Source: Haematobia irritans (taxonomy: Eukaryota; Arthropoda; Insecta; Diptera; Muscidae). Taken from it: a stretch of 64,000 nt of DNA. Shown piece after piece: positions 21,473 through 33,661 of the stretch (position 1 is its first letter; each line of letters begins with the position of its first letter). The stretch lies in assembly GCF_050003625.1 (NCBI RefSeq), contig NC_134397.1:268454070-268518069 (forward strand), given 5' to 3'. The notes under the pieces are model-generated. The model was not told the origin of the DNA. It saw only the letters and a list, made by a program, of their open reading frames with translations, and made no database searches. Position numbers and translations under genes: made by a program.

Positions 21473-22924
21473 TATTTACAAATAAACAATATGATTTTAG
21501 CAGAGAATAGAGATATGTTTACACCACACAGCTTTTCTACCAACACTACTTTCATCTTTGGTAATATTATTTAACTTCCAATTTGTAGTTTTTTTTTTTT
21601 GAATTTTTGGTCAAAATTTGATATTTAATTTTGACTGTAGAAGTACAATTTTGACTGCAGATTTGACTGCAGAAGTACAACAAATTTTCCGGAAAAATAT
21701 ATTTTCAGAAATAGAGCTGTGATGTATTAAATACAAAAAACTCATAGTATTCGGTTAAAATAAATATCAATATTCAATATTGTATCTTATGAGATAAAGT
21801 GCTCAATTAAGGGTTAAATTTCAAATAAGCAAGCTTTTGGAAAAACTCCCTTTATTCAGCTTAAGTTTTAAACTACCGAAGGCTTTTTACAGCCAATACG
21901 GTGAAACGTATCGTGTATAGTCAAGCGTTTATTAATATGGCCGAACTGAATGCTGATAGAGACCATAAAATACACAACGGATTAAAACTTCCTGCAGATT
22001 AAATAAAATATATGAATAAACTGGTTTACATTTTTGAAGACAACTTCCTTCTGCCTGTAGATTGTATTCATGTCCTATCACTTGTCAATATCTAAGTATC
22101 ATTTCCAATCATTTCGCCCCTCGATATCCTGTAAAACATTCACAGCATTTCCAAAGAGCAGTACATAGGATACCCATCAATGGTCCATTAAATGTCAGCA
22201 TAATTTATAGATTTCTTCCCTAACCATCTTCTGCTCCCATGGCCTTCAATTGTACAATAATTATTTCCTAAATCTCTATACTTAAAAAGATAGCAGAACC
22301 TCAAAATCCATTCATCCAATTGATAGAAAAATTCTCTTAACCACCATTAACGCTGTATCATCATTCTGGAGCCTTTGTCTTAATATCGCCTATAAAACCA
22401 TAATCTAGAACAAAATCTAGGACACAACTTTCCCACAATCCACCGAATACGAACAAGAAGTGAGTAAAAGAGGAGCAAAACTAAGACAATAAAGAATGAA
22501 ACCAATGCCGCTTTCAATAGAAATCCATTTAATGCAAAAAATACGATCGAATAAAATATCCTGGAACAAGGATCCCATCAAAAACAAAAATTGGAAAGAT
22601 AGAGAGAGGAAAATCAAAATCAAACAGGTACACCGCATCAACATCACCAGCAGCAGCAACAACAATCAGCTGATTTATGCACCACTCCATGGAAAATCCT
22701 TGATGGTATTAAAACCTAATAAAAAACTAACAACATCAACAAACAGGCGATGACGATAAGAAAACTACAACAGCAAGTGGAACATCATCCCAAAAAAAAA
22801 TCAGAAAAAATCCTTTGAAATCATTTCAACATCCTCATTTGCACAGAAGGAACAACAAAACCTGGGGATGTGCTTATGACCAACAACAATTCCGGCCAGA
22901 GTGTGCGCAAAGTGCACCTCCATT
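21473..22924. other. Unassigned 1.45-kb spacer
   Basis: No repeat family seen elsewhere in the window. The longest frames (22417-22665 minus, 22496-22753 plus) overlap and look accidental. A short CAG/CAA-rich tract lies at 22640-22670 and a single ATCAGCTGAT at about 22667. Confidence 0.4.
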
Positions 22925-23355
22925 ATTCGTTATGGCCAAGACTAAGATGCACGTGTAAGGAACGAGTTTGTATACGGCAGTCATCATCAACCTCATGGTC
23001 CTCCGAGAATGATAAGGACAACAACAGCAACAACAAAGAAAAATGATACTGTCTATGCATTGAAAGAGAGGCGAGACGATTAATAACAACAGGTACCAGC
23101 CCTGAGGCCTAATGAAAGAAAGAAAAAAAATCAAATTCTCATCAATAGCATCAGCTGATTACATTGAGGTCAAAAAGGTCACAAAATCAGCTGATTACAA
23201 GAAAAACAAAAACAAATACGAATCTAACACCGAAATTTTGTTGTTATAAAAGGACCAAAATTCTGTGGAAAACTAAAGATTCCTTTTCGTATTTTTTTGT
23301 TGGAAAACCTATCATTTCGTTTTAGTCCGTCTGTGGGAGAGTTGTGCGGTTCAAT
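22925..23355 (+). promoter_or_regulatory. Conserved non-coding block, copy 2
   Basis: Collinear with 1885-2310 (minus). It contains GATGCACGTG, AACAGGTACCAGCCC, ATCAGCTGAT at 23150-23159 and 23186-23195, and between them AGGTCA repeated with a 3-bp spacer (23167-23181). Downstream is TATAAAAGG at about 23246, then GTCCGTCTGTGGGAGAG. The TATA-like box is present only in this copy. Function unknown. Confidence 0.45.
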
Positions 23356-24070
23356 TCGAATTTTATTTTTTTTAGAGTTTTTTTCCGTTGATTGTCTTCT
23401 ATTTTTCGTTCGTTTTTTTATTAAATAGCAATTTTAATTGTTACTCCTCTTTTGAACTGCTATAAAAAATGTTTTTGAACATTTTCTCACCCATCAACAA
23501 AATCAGGAGCACAATTCAACAATCTCAAAGGACATCGAAGAGTCTACAAATTATTGAGTCTGGGAACTAATGTCCCGATCATCAGTCCTTCAATGTTTAT
23601 ATTGAATGACCTATTAGGCATTGTTGTTATCATCTTTGATTTTACTTTTTTTGGGTTAAGAAGACCAATCTTGGAACAAAATTTCTTACCTTATATTTCT
23701 TTTCCATTATTAACGAATCAAAGGATTTCAAATGGCAGCTTGCCTCAATATAATAAACATAAAAAATTTGACATTGATTGAAGATTTTTTTTCCAAATTA
23801 ATTTAATTGTATAAATGCTGCCATCCATTCGGATTATATTTTATATATTTTTTTTTAATGCTTACGGCCTTAATTACATACATACCTAAAAAAGAAAGAA
23901 ATAAATTCAATGAAACATTTATTATATAAATAATTAAAAAAAAAAACAATAAACACTAAAAAAATGAACCCTCTATTTCACTAAGGTCAATTTAACTTTA
24001 TTTTAGTTAATGGAAGTATTATGTTTAGAGAATGTTTCCTTTACTCTAATATTTCTTTTTGCGTACGTTA
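23356..24070. other. Unassigned AT-rich spacer
   Basis: Poly-A and poly-T runs, with no gene or repeat identified. Confidence 0.4.
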
Positions 24071-24613
24071 CCCAGCAAACTGTAAAAGCACTTCCAGAAG
24101 ATGCACTCCCAATGATGTTCTTTATTTTAACTACCCAGGAAGGTCTTTTAATTCACTTTTTTATAACATGGTTTTTTCATACTTTTAATGGATAATTTTA
24201 ACTTTTTTTGTTTCAAATAGGTTAAAAACATAGTAAGAATTCATAAAATGGTGCAAATCATTTAAATTTTGACCAAAAAAATGCTAAATCCAATCTGAAA
24301 AAATTATGAATTTTTGAAAATATTTGGGGTCAAACGTTTCCGACAAGCGTTAGAATCCATTAAAAATTAGAAAAAAATATAAAATAATTTTTTGACAAAA
24401 CATCACGGAATTTTTTAATTTACATCCAAAACGTTGAATTCGGATCACAGCTAAAGAAATAATGCAAATTTAGTGCAACGGCTGTTGAAATGGAGGACTT
24501 CCGTCCTATGACAAGCACAAGTTAAATTCATCGCTTCTGCGTCAATTTTGCACCACTTCCGGATCCAAAAAGAACATTTTCATTACTTTTTTGGCGACGC
24601 TTTTTTTGCTGGG
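24071..24613. mobile_element. Repeat family C, copy 1 (CCCAGCAAA-ended)
   Basis: 543 bp, starting CCCAGCAAACTG and ending TTTTTTTGCTGGG. Recognisable inner markers are GATGCACTCCCAATGATGTT near the left and CACTTCCGGATCC near the right. A second copy at 56568-58453 has the same markers in reverse order and carries a D1 insertion. No transposase. A TA or TTA flank is possible (TTA left, TA right). Confidence 0.72.
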
Positions 24614-24708
24614 TAGTTAAATGATTGGTAAGAAAGTATAAAGATTTACTAAATTTGCACTTCTCATAAAACAGTTCATTATTTCTTTAAATTTGTAAAT
24701 GTTACTAT

Positions 24709-25965
24709 AAACAATAAAAATTTTTTTCTGATTGAATCACGAAATTAATTGATTCAATTAATTTTTTAAATGAAATGCCTTCAATCACAGATATGATAGT
24801 ATCAATTAAAAATTTAATTGGAAGTCAATTAAAAAATTAATTGTTCCAATTAAAAAACGAGTATATATGGGCCAGGCCGAAGCTTATGTACCCTCCACCA
24901 TGGATTGCGTATAAACTTCTACTGAAGACTGTAATCCACAATCAAATTACTTGGGTTGCGGTAACACTTGCCGATGGCAAGGTATCTTAAAATTTCCTAA
25001 CACCGTAATATATACCACATAGTCCATACGTGATATATATTAAACTAAAAAGGCCGATTAAATACGTATATAATTAAGTTTAAAGTTTCTATAGAAATAA
25101 AATGTTGACAAAATTTTCTATAGAAATTAAATTTTGACAAAATTTTCTACAGAAATAACATTTTGACAATGTTTTCTATAAAAATAAAATTTTGGTAGAT
25201 TATTTTTGGCTGGAGTGGCAACCACGATTATGAACCGATATGGACCAATATTTATGTGATTGGGGATCGGCTATATATACCTATAGACCGATACGGGCCA
25301 ATTTTGGCATGGTTATTAGCGGCCTTATACTAACACCACGTTGCAAATTTCAGCCGGATCGGATGAAATTTGCTTCTCTTAGAGGCTCCGCAAGCCAAAT
25401 TTGGGGATCGGTTTATATGGGGGCTAATATAATTATGGACCGATGTGGACCAATTTTAGCATGGTTGTTAGAGACCATATACCAACACCATGTACCAAAT
25501 TTCAACCGAATCGGATGAAACTTGCTTCTCTTAGAGGCTCCGCAAGCCAAATCTAGGGATCGGTTTATATGGGGGCTATATATAATTATGGACCGATATG
25601 GACCAATTTTTGCATGGTTCTTACTAACACCATGTACCAAATGTCAGCCTGATCGGATGAAATTTGCTTCTCTTAGAGGGTCTAAAAGTGGGCCGATATG
25701 GCCCATTTGCAATACCATCCGACCTACAGCAATAACAACTACTTGTGCCAAGTTTCAAGTCGATAGCTTGTTTCGTTCGGAAGTTAGCGTGATTCCATCC
25801 TATGGTGGAGGGTATAATTAATTCATACTGTTATTTTTTGTGACTGATTTTTGTTTCAATTTAAAAATTTTTTGAATCAACTAAATTTTTAATTGAATAT
25901 TTTTTGAAATTCAACTAAGACTTTAATTGGAAAAAATTTCGTGAACAATTTTTCTGTGTACAAAT
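24709..25965. repeat. Repeat family A, copy 4, split by a D2 copy
   Basis: A sequence occupies 24709-24856 and 25817-25965. The break falls in CCAATTAAAAA|ATTAATT, so the D2 element entered an A-run. Confidence 0.7.
24857..25816 (+). repeat. Repeat family D2, copy b, in family A
   Basis: Starts (A)ACGAGTATATATGGGCCAGG and CTTATGTACCCTCCACCATG, and ends TATGGTGGAGGGTATA. It has a short block of the 29-bp minisatellite (25085-25195) near its head, then 153-bp units marked by TATATGGGGGCTA. Frames across the units (for example 25240-25518) are by-products of the 153-bp period. Confidence 0.75.
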
Positions 25966-26071
25966 GTGCCCATCATGAACTTCGTATGGCACTAGAGATC
26001 TCCTTGCAATTTTGAACTGCAATTTTCTAAAATTAACCACAAATTTTCTTCCTAGTGTGTTCACTGTTTTT

Positions 26072-28850
26072 TTATACCCCGCGCCACACTGTGGAACAGG
26101 GTATTATAAGTTAGTGCATATGTTTGCAACGCACAGTGGATGCATTTGTATGGGATGGAGCGACAAAAATAGTTTGAATAGAGGTATCGTTCTGAAACTT
26201 TCAGAATTAGTGTATAGATATAAAAGTATACATTTGTGCAATTATGGGCGGAGTTGGACAAAGGGGCGTAGTACCTCCCATACAAATCACAAATCAAAAA
26301 ACCCTCATTTCTGCTCCTTTATTTTACTAACTTTATTTAAACAAACTTTGGTATGTGGGTTTAGTGTACAATATGTACCTATATTTTAAATGTTTAGATA
26401 TCTTCCAACAAATCAAAAACAGATGTCAATAAATTTTGCATGGTAACTTCCTCTGACCTGTTACAAATGGATCTGAACTTACGAGCAACCGATTTAACAA
26501 ATCCCCGTTAGTTGCAATGAGTGACGTCTTTCTAGTGTGTTTGAGTCTAAATCTTTTTTGCATCGGCAGCTTCCTCAGAAAGTTCCCCAATAGACACTAA
26601 TGCATGATCTATGATATCGGAAGCATGTATTAAATTTTTTTTGTTTTTATTTTACTCAAAATAATATAATACAACAAACGAAAAACTAGAATCAAAGAAA
26701 CAATAACATCAAATGTCAAAATCATAAGAAAATCGGAAAGAGCACAAAGAGAATAAACAAAACAATGCCAAGAATTATTTATTTTTTTTTTTAACAACAA
26801 AACACTATTTTTGATCACTTGTACCAACAAATCTAATGTTTGCGTCAGCTAAACAAAAATCACATTCCAAAACAACGAGGAAGGGATACTATATCGTTGA
26901 TAAAACAAATTGATGCAAATTTTTGCAGATAAACTAAAGAGTTCCTTAATCTTGACACTTGTACAAATATGTGGAACCAAGATTTGAAGCAGCAAGAGTA
27001 GGATATATATTTTGAATCTCCATGTAAAGTTAAAAAGCACAGTCAAAAAATTAAAAAAAAATCGAATGGTAAAACTAATATATTATAAACACCGTATTGA
27101 TTTTTTTTTATTATTATTATACAAAAAGCATCTTATTACCATTTACGACAACTTCCATTTTCGGTATATTTAATTTTGCCACTTATTTTCGTATTTTTTT
27201 ACCACGTGCACTTGACTTAAATTTGGAGTTGTTTTATATACACCACGGACTTCAATGCATACTTGCATTTCTCTTGCTTATATTTCGTAAGAACCGTTAG
27301 AAATCATAAAAGTGAACTGAAAGTTAATAGATATGATGTCTTTAACGACTATTTTTTACCCTACATGTCCAGTACATCGACTTCGATTTTTTTATTTTTG
27401 TCGTATGAGTGCATCCACTGTGCAACGCCCAGAAGGAGACGAGATAGACACATGGTGTCTTTGGCAAAAATGGTCAGGGTGGGCTCCTGAGTCAATATAG
27501 CCATGTCCGTCTGTCCGTGAACAAATTTTTGTAATCAAAGTCAAGGTCGCAGTTTTAGTCCAATCGACTTCAAATTTGGCACAAGTATGTGTTTTGGCTC
27601 AGAATAGAACCCTATTGATTTTGGAAGAAATCGGTTCAGATTTAGATATAGCTCCCATATATATATTTCGCCAGAGTTTTACCCTAATTTGCTTAAAATT
27701 TTGCACAAGAAGAACAATTATTACTATAGTCAAGTGTGCCAAATTTTATTGAAATCGGTTCAGATTTAGATATAGCTCCCATATATATCTTTCGCCCGAT
27801 ATGCACTTATATGGCCCCAGAAGCCAGAGTTTTGGCCCAATTTGGTTGAAATTTTGCACTAGGAGTACAATTAGTAGTGTAGTCAAGTGTGTCAAATTTT
27901 AATCGGTTCAGATTTAGATATAGCTCCCATATATATCGTTCGCCCGATTTACACTCATATGACCACAGAGGCCAATCTTTTACTCCGACTTAATTGAAAT
28001 TTTGCACAGGGAGTAGAATTAGCATTGTAGCTATACGTGCCAAATTTTATTGAAATCGGTTCAGATTTAGATATAGCTCCCATATATATCGTTCGCCCGA
28101 TTTACACTCATATGACCACAGTGGCCAATCTTTTACTCCGATTTAATTGAAAGTTTGCACAGGGAGTAGAATTGGCATTGTAGCTATGCGTGCCAAATTT
28201 GGTTGAAATCGGTGCAGATTTAGATATATCGCCCATATATAGCTTTCGCCCGATTTACACTCATATGAGAGTTACTTCCGATTTTATTCACGAGAGTTAC
28301 TTCCGATTTTATTCACGACACACGTGATTCACGAGTACAATTAGTAGTGTAGTCAAGTGTGCCAAATTTTATAGACATCGGTTCAGATTTAGATATAGCT
28401 CCCATATATATCGTTCGCCCGATTTACACTCATATGACCACAGTGGCCAATCTTTTACTCCGATTTAATTGAAATTTTGCACAGGGAGTAGAATTGGCAT
28501 TGTAGCTGCGCGTGCCAAATTTGTTTGAAATCGGTTCAGATTTAGATATAGCTCCCATATATAGCTTTCGCCCGATTTACACTCATATGACCACAGAGGC
28601 CAATTTTTTGTTCCGATTTAGTTGAACTTTGCATAGGGAGTCGAATTAGCATTGTAGCTATGCGTGCCAAATTTGGTTGAAATCGGTGCAGATTTAGATA
28701 TATCTCCCATATATAGCTTTCGCCCGATTTACACTCATATGAGAGTTACTTCCGATTTTATTCACGAGAGTTACTTCCGATTTTATTCACGACTCACGTG
28801 ATTCACGCGTGTCACGACAATTTCGTGTCACGCGCACACCTCTATTAGAG
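26072..28850 (+). repeat. Repeat family D1, copy a, split by Transib-like element 2
   Basis: The head hairpin (ATACCCCGCGCCACACTGTG) is at 26072. D1 resumes at 27423 with AACGCCCAGAAGGAGACG and runs through about six 153-bp units (TTCGCCCGATTTACACTCAT). At 28265-28330 and 28740-28845 it carries duplicated GAGAGTTACTTCCGATTTTA blocks followed by CACGTGATTCACG, not seen in other D1 copies. Confidence 0.78.
26132..27422. mobile_element. Transib-like element 2
   Basis: 1291 bp, starting CACAGTGGATGCA and ending TGCATCCACTGTG, so both ends carry the heptamer CACAGTG. Flanked by CAACG on both sides (26127-26131, 27423-27427). The D1 sequence is continuous when it is removed (GTTTGCAAC|GCCCAGAAGG). 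Five-base duplication and heptamer fit Transib. No recognisable transposase, only AT-rich frames such as 26849-27046 minus. Its interior differs from Transib-like element 1. Confidence 0.85.
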
Positions 28851-29660
28851 ACCATATACTAACACCACGTTCCACCTTTGAACCGGCTCGGATGAATTTT
28901 GCTCCTCCAAGAGGCTCCGGAGGTCAAATCTGGAGAACGGTTTATATGGGGGCTATATATAATTATGGACCGATGTGGACCAATTTTTGCACAGTTGTTA
29001 GAGACCATATACCAACACCATGTACCAAATTTCAGCAGGATCGGATGAAATTTGCTTCTCTTTGAGGCTCCGCAAGCCAAATCTAGGGATCGGTTTATAT
29101 GGGGGCTATATATAATTATGAACCGATATGGACCAATTCTAGCACGGTTGTTAGAGAGCATATACTAACACCATGTACCAAATTTCAGCAGGATCGGATG
29201 AAATTTGCTTCTCTTTGAGGCTCCGAAAGCCAAATCTGGGGATCGCTTTATATGGGGGCTATATATAATTATGGACCGATGTGGACCAATTTTTGCACGG
29301 TTATTAGAGACCCATATACCAACACCATGTACCAAATTTCAGCCGGGTCAGATGAAATTTGCTTCTCTTTGCGGCTCCGCAAGCTAAATCTGAGGGTCCG
29401 TTTATATGGGGGCTATACGTAAAAGTGGACCGATGTGGCCCATTTACAATACCGTCCGACCTACATAAATAACAACTGCTTGTGCTAAGTTTCAAGTCGA
29501 TAGCTTGTTTCGTTCGGAAGTTAGCGTGATTTCAACAGATGGCTTAGATCGATTCAGAATTTCACCACGACCCAGAATATATATACTTTATTGGGTCTTA
29601 AAGCAATTACAAACGGAATGACAAAGTTAATATACCCCCCCTCCTATGGTGGAGGGTATA
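28850..29660 (+). repeat. Repeat family D2, copy c
   Basis: Left-truncated at about 28850. Five units with the 153-bp period and the usual terminal block ACCACGACCCAGAATATATA, ending TATGGTGGAGGGTATA at 29660 against an A-run (AAAAAGGTGCTA). Confidence 0.75.
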
Positions 29661-29671
29661 AAAAGGTGCTA

Positions 29672-30356
29672 GGTTAGGTTAGGTTAGGTTATGTGGCAGC
29701 CCGATGTATCAGGCTCACTTATGGTGTTTTCTTTTCTGAAAAAACTGCTTTGCCTTCATTTTGTCTGTACAGAATGCGCATTTTTAAAATGTTACCAGAA
29801 ACCTAAAAAAATGCTATCATTTCAGCGGGCAGAAAAGAATTCAAAGAAGGAAACAGGGCGTGCTGCGATTCTCGTTTGTTGGCAGTGCTGAAAATTCCCG
29901 TAATTTGCCTCTATGCGTGGCGCTATTTTCACAACAGAATTCGAAGCCTTTTCGCACTTTTGCCTGTTTTTTTAGAAAAGAACCTAAAGAGTACATTTTC
30001 CGGGCAAAATGCAAAAAAAGTGTGCATTTTTTACAAGAAAAGAAGACGCCATTAGACTATTCAGTCCATTGTGATACCACAGTGGTAAACTTCTTTCTTA
30101 TCACTGAGTGCTGCCCGATTCCATGTTAAGCTCAATGACAAGGGACCTCCTTTTTATAGCCGAGTCCGAACGGCGTTCCGCATTCCAGTGAAACCATTTA
30201 GAGAAGCTTTGAAACCCTCAGAAATGTCACCAGCATTACTGAGGTGGGCTAATCCACCGCTGAAAAACTTTTTGGTGTTCGGTCGTAGCAGGAATCGAAC
30301 CAACGACCTTGTGTATGCAAGGCGGGCATGCTAACCATTGCACCACGGTGGCCCCA
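29672..30356 (-). mobile_element. tRNA-derived SINE, copy 1, carrying a TTA-flanked MITE
   Basis: The minus-strand copy starts (5') at 30356 with CCACCGTGGTGCAATGGTTA and GGTTCGATTCCTGC, the pol III A- and B-box regions, and ends at 29672 in CCTAACCTAACC. Target duplication AAAAAGGTGCTA at 29660-29671 and 30357-30368. Internal sequence is collinear with 40475-40815 except for the 330-bp insert. It makes no protein, and mobilisation would depend on a LINE. Confidence 0.9.
29722..30051. mobile_element. 330-bp MITE in the SINE (TTA duplication, PIF/Harbinger-like)
   Basis: Inverted ends TGGTGTTTTCTTTTCT (left) and TGGCGTCTTCTTTTCT (right, read inward). TTA at 29719-29721 and 30052-30054. The SINE reads CACTTAGACTATTC when it is removed. 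A 3-bp TTA/TWA duplication fits PIF/Harbinger. The short frames at 29691-29891 and 29860-30129 are inside or overlap it and have no known domain. Confidence 0.88.
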
Positions 30357-32256
30357 AAAAAGGTGCTAAGAACTAAAAAACCTCGTGGAAGTGAGAAAGA
30401 TGTGTGGGAATATGCAATTAGCCAGAAAAGATTGAGTTAGTCTTTACGAAATTGTTTTTACATCCTGGAAAAGAATAAATGTTTATCACAAAAAGTATAT
30501 ACTTTTCTTCCAAATAAACTTCCTTACAGCGAAAAGCAAATAAGAAACGAAATTTGTTGAATTCTGAATATTTTATTCGGAGACAATCGACTTTCGACTT
30601 CTGCATAAGATGAATTTTCTAATCTTTCTTTTTTCACATTTTGATAAAGTCCACAATAACTAATTTGTATTGTCCTAACCTATGTTAATAAAAAAAATTT
30701 TATTCTTCAGAAATTTTCCATTTCCAACATTCTACAATATGAAATTTCGATAAATCTTCATAAAACTGACATTAAGTGCATACAATGTCTTTCAAACAAA
30801 TAAATTAACTTCATTTCATTCACTTGTAAAATTCATACACCACAATAGGCATAAAGAGGTGCAAAAGAAGGAGTAGCCCATTGAAGTGTTATTTCAGCAA
30901 CCAAACAAGGACAAAAACAAAACTGAACAAAAGTCATTATAAAAATTTAAAAGGCAAAACAGAAAAATGTCACGTAAATTAGAATGGAAAATAGTTTTGT
31001 GCAAGGGGAGATAGCACAGAGCCAACCAGAAATCTAAGAGAAAAACAATTAGGCACCATACAAATCTAACCTGTATCTGGTAGAATAATGTCCTTTGTAA
31101 TCTTTTTGTAGGACTACAACAATTAGGTGTAATTGTTGTAGGTGTTTTGCACAGTTTGCGAGGAGAAAAATAGAATAGGACAGACACTAATGACCTGCCT
31201 TATAACCCGCCACATCAATAAGTCGTTCAAACTGCCAAATCATGTCACATTTGCGCTTTGTTGCCAAATAATGCAGATTCCTAGCAACAAAGGACGATTT
31301 TGAGGTGACAAAAACAGCCATAAAGAAACCCACACATACGCACAAGTAACCTGGTAGTTTGGTAGGCCATTAATGCTTGGGATAATTTTCAAATTGCAGC
31401 CATGTTACAAGTACTATGTAAGGATTCGCCTTATTTTTAGTTGAGATTTTGACCTTTTCATTTAACACGAAGCAATCGCCAGGACTTCGATTGCTGAAGT
31501 GCACGTTTTTGGCTATTGGACCAAAACAAATGGCTATGCAATTGTTAGTGGTCATTCATGGAATTCACCTGAATTAGGATTTTTGGCCAACCTGTCCCTT
31601 GTTCACATAGACTTTATGGATGAGAACTTTGTCCGTCTTGGTATTTTCGAATATTTTTCTTATTTTCATTTTGTTTTTTGGTGACGTTTGAAAAACGTGA
31701 TATATTTCGGATTATTTTATAAATGTTGGGAAATTTGGTAAAAATAATCTAACCTGTTGTGTGTATTTCTTTTCTCTTGTGTGTTACAAATTGAAAGAAG
31801 TCTAATTTTCTAAAGACGTTCGGTACGGCTGCCAAAATTAAAAAATAACATAAAGGCCTTCTTGACATCTTTACAAATTTTTGCTAGATTTGTGTTGTTT
31901 TTTTTTTTAAGATTTTGTTCGCACAATAGTTGAGCCCTCTTGAAGAGTTGCTATTATTTGGTAAAAAAAAAGTGAGAGTTGTTGAAAAATTTAGAGGCTG
32001 GTCACTGTTGTTCAAGAAATTTTGGATTTTTTGGTTTATTTTTCCCACGGATTATAAGACCAATGTCGATATATGAAACTCAAGCATCTGTTAAAGAAAT
32101 TCCACAATTCTGTTGGTTACTCAAAAAAGCAAAATAAACAAAAAATTTAACAATGAATTATGCGATAAAGTCAAACTAAATGAAATTTATATTCAGTCTA
32201 AGATATGAGGAAAGAAATTTTTTTCATATAAATTTTTTAATGTTTTTCGGGAATTA
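30357..32256. other. Unassigned 1.9-kb spacer
   Basis: 30357-30430 (AGGTGCTAAGAACTAAAAAA ... GTGAGAAAGATGTG) recurs inverted at about 54717-54790. The rest shows no repeat of the window and no recognisable gene. Candidate frames (30894-31187 minus, 31499-31684 plus) lack domains. Confidence 0.45.
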
Positions 32257-32880
32257 GGTTAGGTTAGGTGGCAGCCCGATGTATCACGCTCACTTAGACT
32301 ATTAGTCCATTGTGATACCTTACTGGTGAACTTCTTTCTTATCACTGAGTGCTGCCCGATTTCATGTTAAGCTCAATGACAAGTGACCTCCTTTTTATAG
32401 CCGAGTCCGAACGGCGTTCCACATTGCAGTGGAACCACTTAAACACAAAAAAATTTTTTTCTGATTCTATCACGAAATTAATTGATCCAATTAATTTTTA
32501 ATTGAAATGTCCTCAATCACAAAAATGATAGTATCAATTAAAAAATTAATTGAAGGCCAATTAAAAAGTTAATTGATCCAATTAAAAAATTAATTGATAT
32601 TATTTTTGTGATTGATTTTTGTTTCAATTGAAAAATTTGTTGAATCAATTAAATTTTTGATTGAATATTTTTTAAAACTCAATTAAAATTTTAATTGGAA
32701 AATTTTTCGTGAATTTTTTTTTGTGTGTAGAGAAGCTTTGAAACCCTCAGAAATATCACCAGCATTACTGAGTTGGGATAATCCACCGCTGAAAAACTTT
32801 TTGGTGTTCGGTCGAAGCAGGAATCGAACCCACGGCCTTGTGTATGCAAGGCGGGCATGCTAACCATTGCACCACGGTGG
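32257..32880 (-). mobile_element. tRNA-derived SINE, copy 2, carrying family A copy 5
   Basis: 5' end at 32880 (CCACCGTGGTGCAATGGTTA), tail at 32257 (CCTAACC). Flanked by AATTA (32252-32256, 32881-32885). Interrupted at a TA by a family A element. Confidence 0.88.
32442..32727. mobile_element. Repeat family A, copy 5, inside the SINE
   Basis: 286 bp, AACACAAAAAAATTTTTTTC ... TTTTTTTTTGTGTG, with TA at 32440-32441 and 32728-32729. The intact SINE reads CCACTTAGAGAAGC at this point, so the boundaries and TA duplication are read directly. This copy defines the family as probably Tc1/mariner-like. Confidence 0.85.
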
Positions 32881-33471
32881 AATTAGATGGATTTTTTGAT
32901 TTATTTTTTTGGTGATCATGAATTAAACACCTCTTCGGTCTAGGACTCATCTTCTCCCTTCACTGGGAGGATTTTCCAAAAAAAAAGTTTGAATCCCTCA
33001 TGTGATCTGGAAATATGACAAATTTGGTTTTTTATACCCTGCGACACACTGTGGAACAGGGTATTATAAGTTAGTGCGTATGTTTGTAACACCCAGAAGG
33101 AGACGAGATATATACATGGTGTCTTTGGCACTAATGCTCAGGGTGGGTCCCTGAGTCCGTCTGTCCGTCCGTCTGTCTGTGAACACATTTTTGTGATCAA
33201 AGCTAGGTCGCAAATTTAAGTCCAATCGCCTTCAAATTTGGCACATGTTCCTAATTTGGGTCAGAATAAAACCCTATTGATTTTGGAAGAAATCGGTTCA
33301 GATTTAGATATAGCTCCCATATATTTATTTCGCTCGATGTGCACTAATATGGACCCAGCAGCCAGAGTTTTATACCGATTTTCTTGAAATTTTGTACAAA
33401 CATAACATTTAGTCGTATAGTCAAGTGTGCAAAATTTGATTGAAATCGGTTCAGATTTAGATATAGCTCCT

Positions 33472-33638
33472 GTGGCGACGAACCTGCACCACACAATTTT
33501 TTAATTCGAATTCGTCACGTATGTTTGTAATAGAATTATAATTTCTTCTTGTCAATTTTTGATAGATTACATTTTATTCCACTCTTAAACTCAAATAAAG
33601 AAGTTGATATTTTCAACATCCAAAACGCGAACATCACA
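33472..33638 (+). repeat. LTR-like segment upstream of a gag gene
   Basis: Begins TGTGGCGACGAACC directly after D1 sequence and ends in ...AACATCACA just before a primer-binding-like site (TGGTGACCCCGACGTAG, 33642-33658). An AATAAA lies near 33596. The TG...CA termini and position fit a short 5' LTR. The partner LTR is not found. Confidence 0.55.
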
Positions 33639-33641
33639 AAT

Positions 33642-33658
33642 TGGTGACCCCGACGTAG
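33642..33658 (+). other. Retrotransposon primer-binding-like site
   Basis: TGGTGACCCCGACGTAG starts with TGG three bases after the putative LTR end, as expected for pairing with a tRNA 3' end. Which tRNA is not determined. Confidence 0.5.
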
Positions 33659-33661
33659 AAC

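Noticed and set aside
29722..30129. Frames at 29691-29891 and 29860-30129 as a gene
   Set aside because: They lie across the MITE and SINE boundary and use repeat sequence on both sides.
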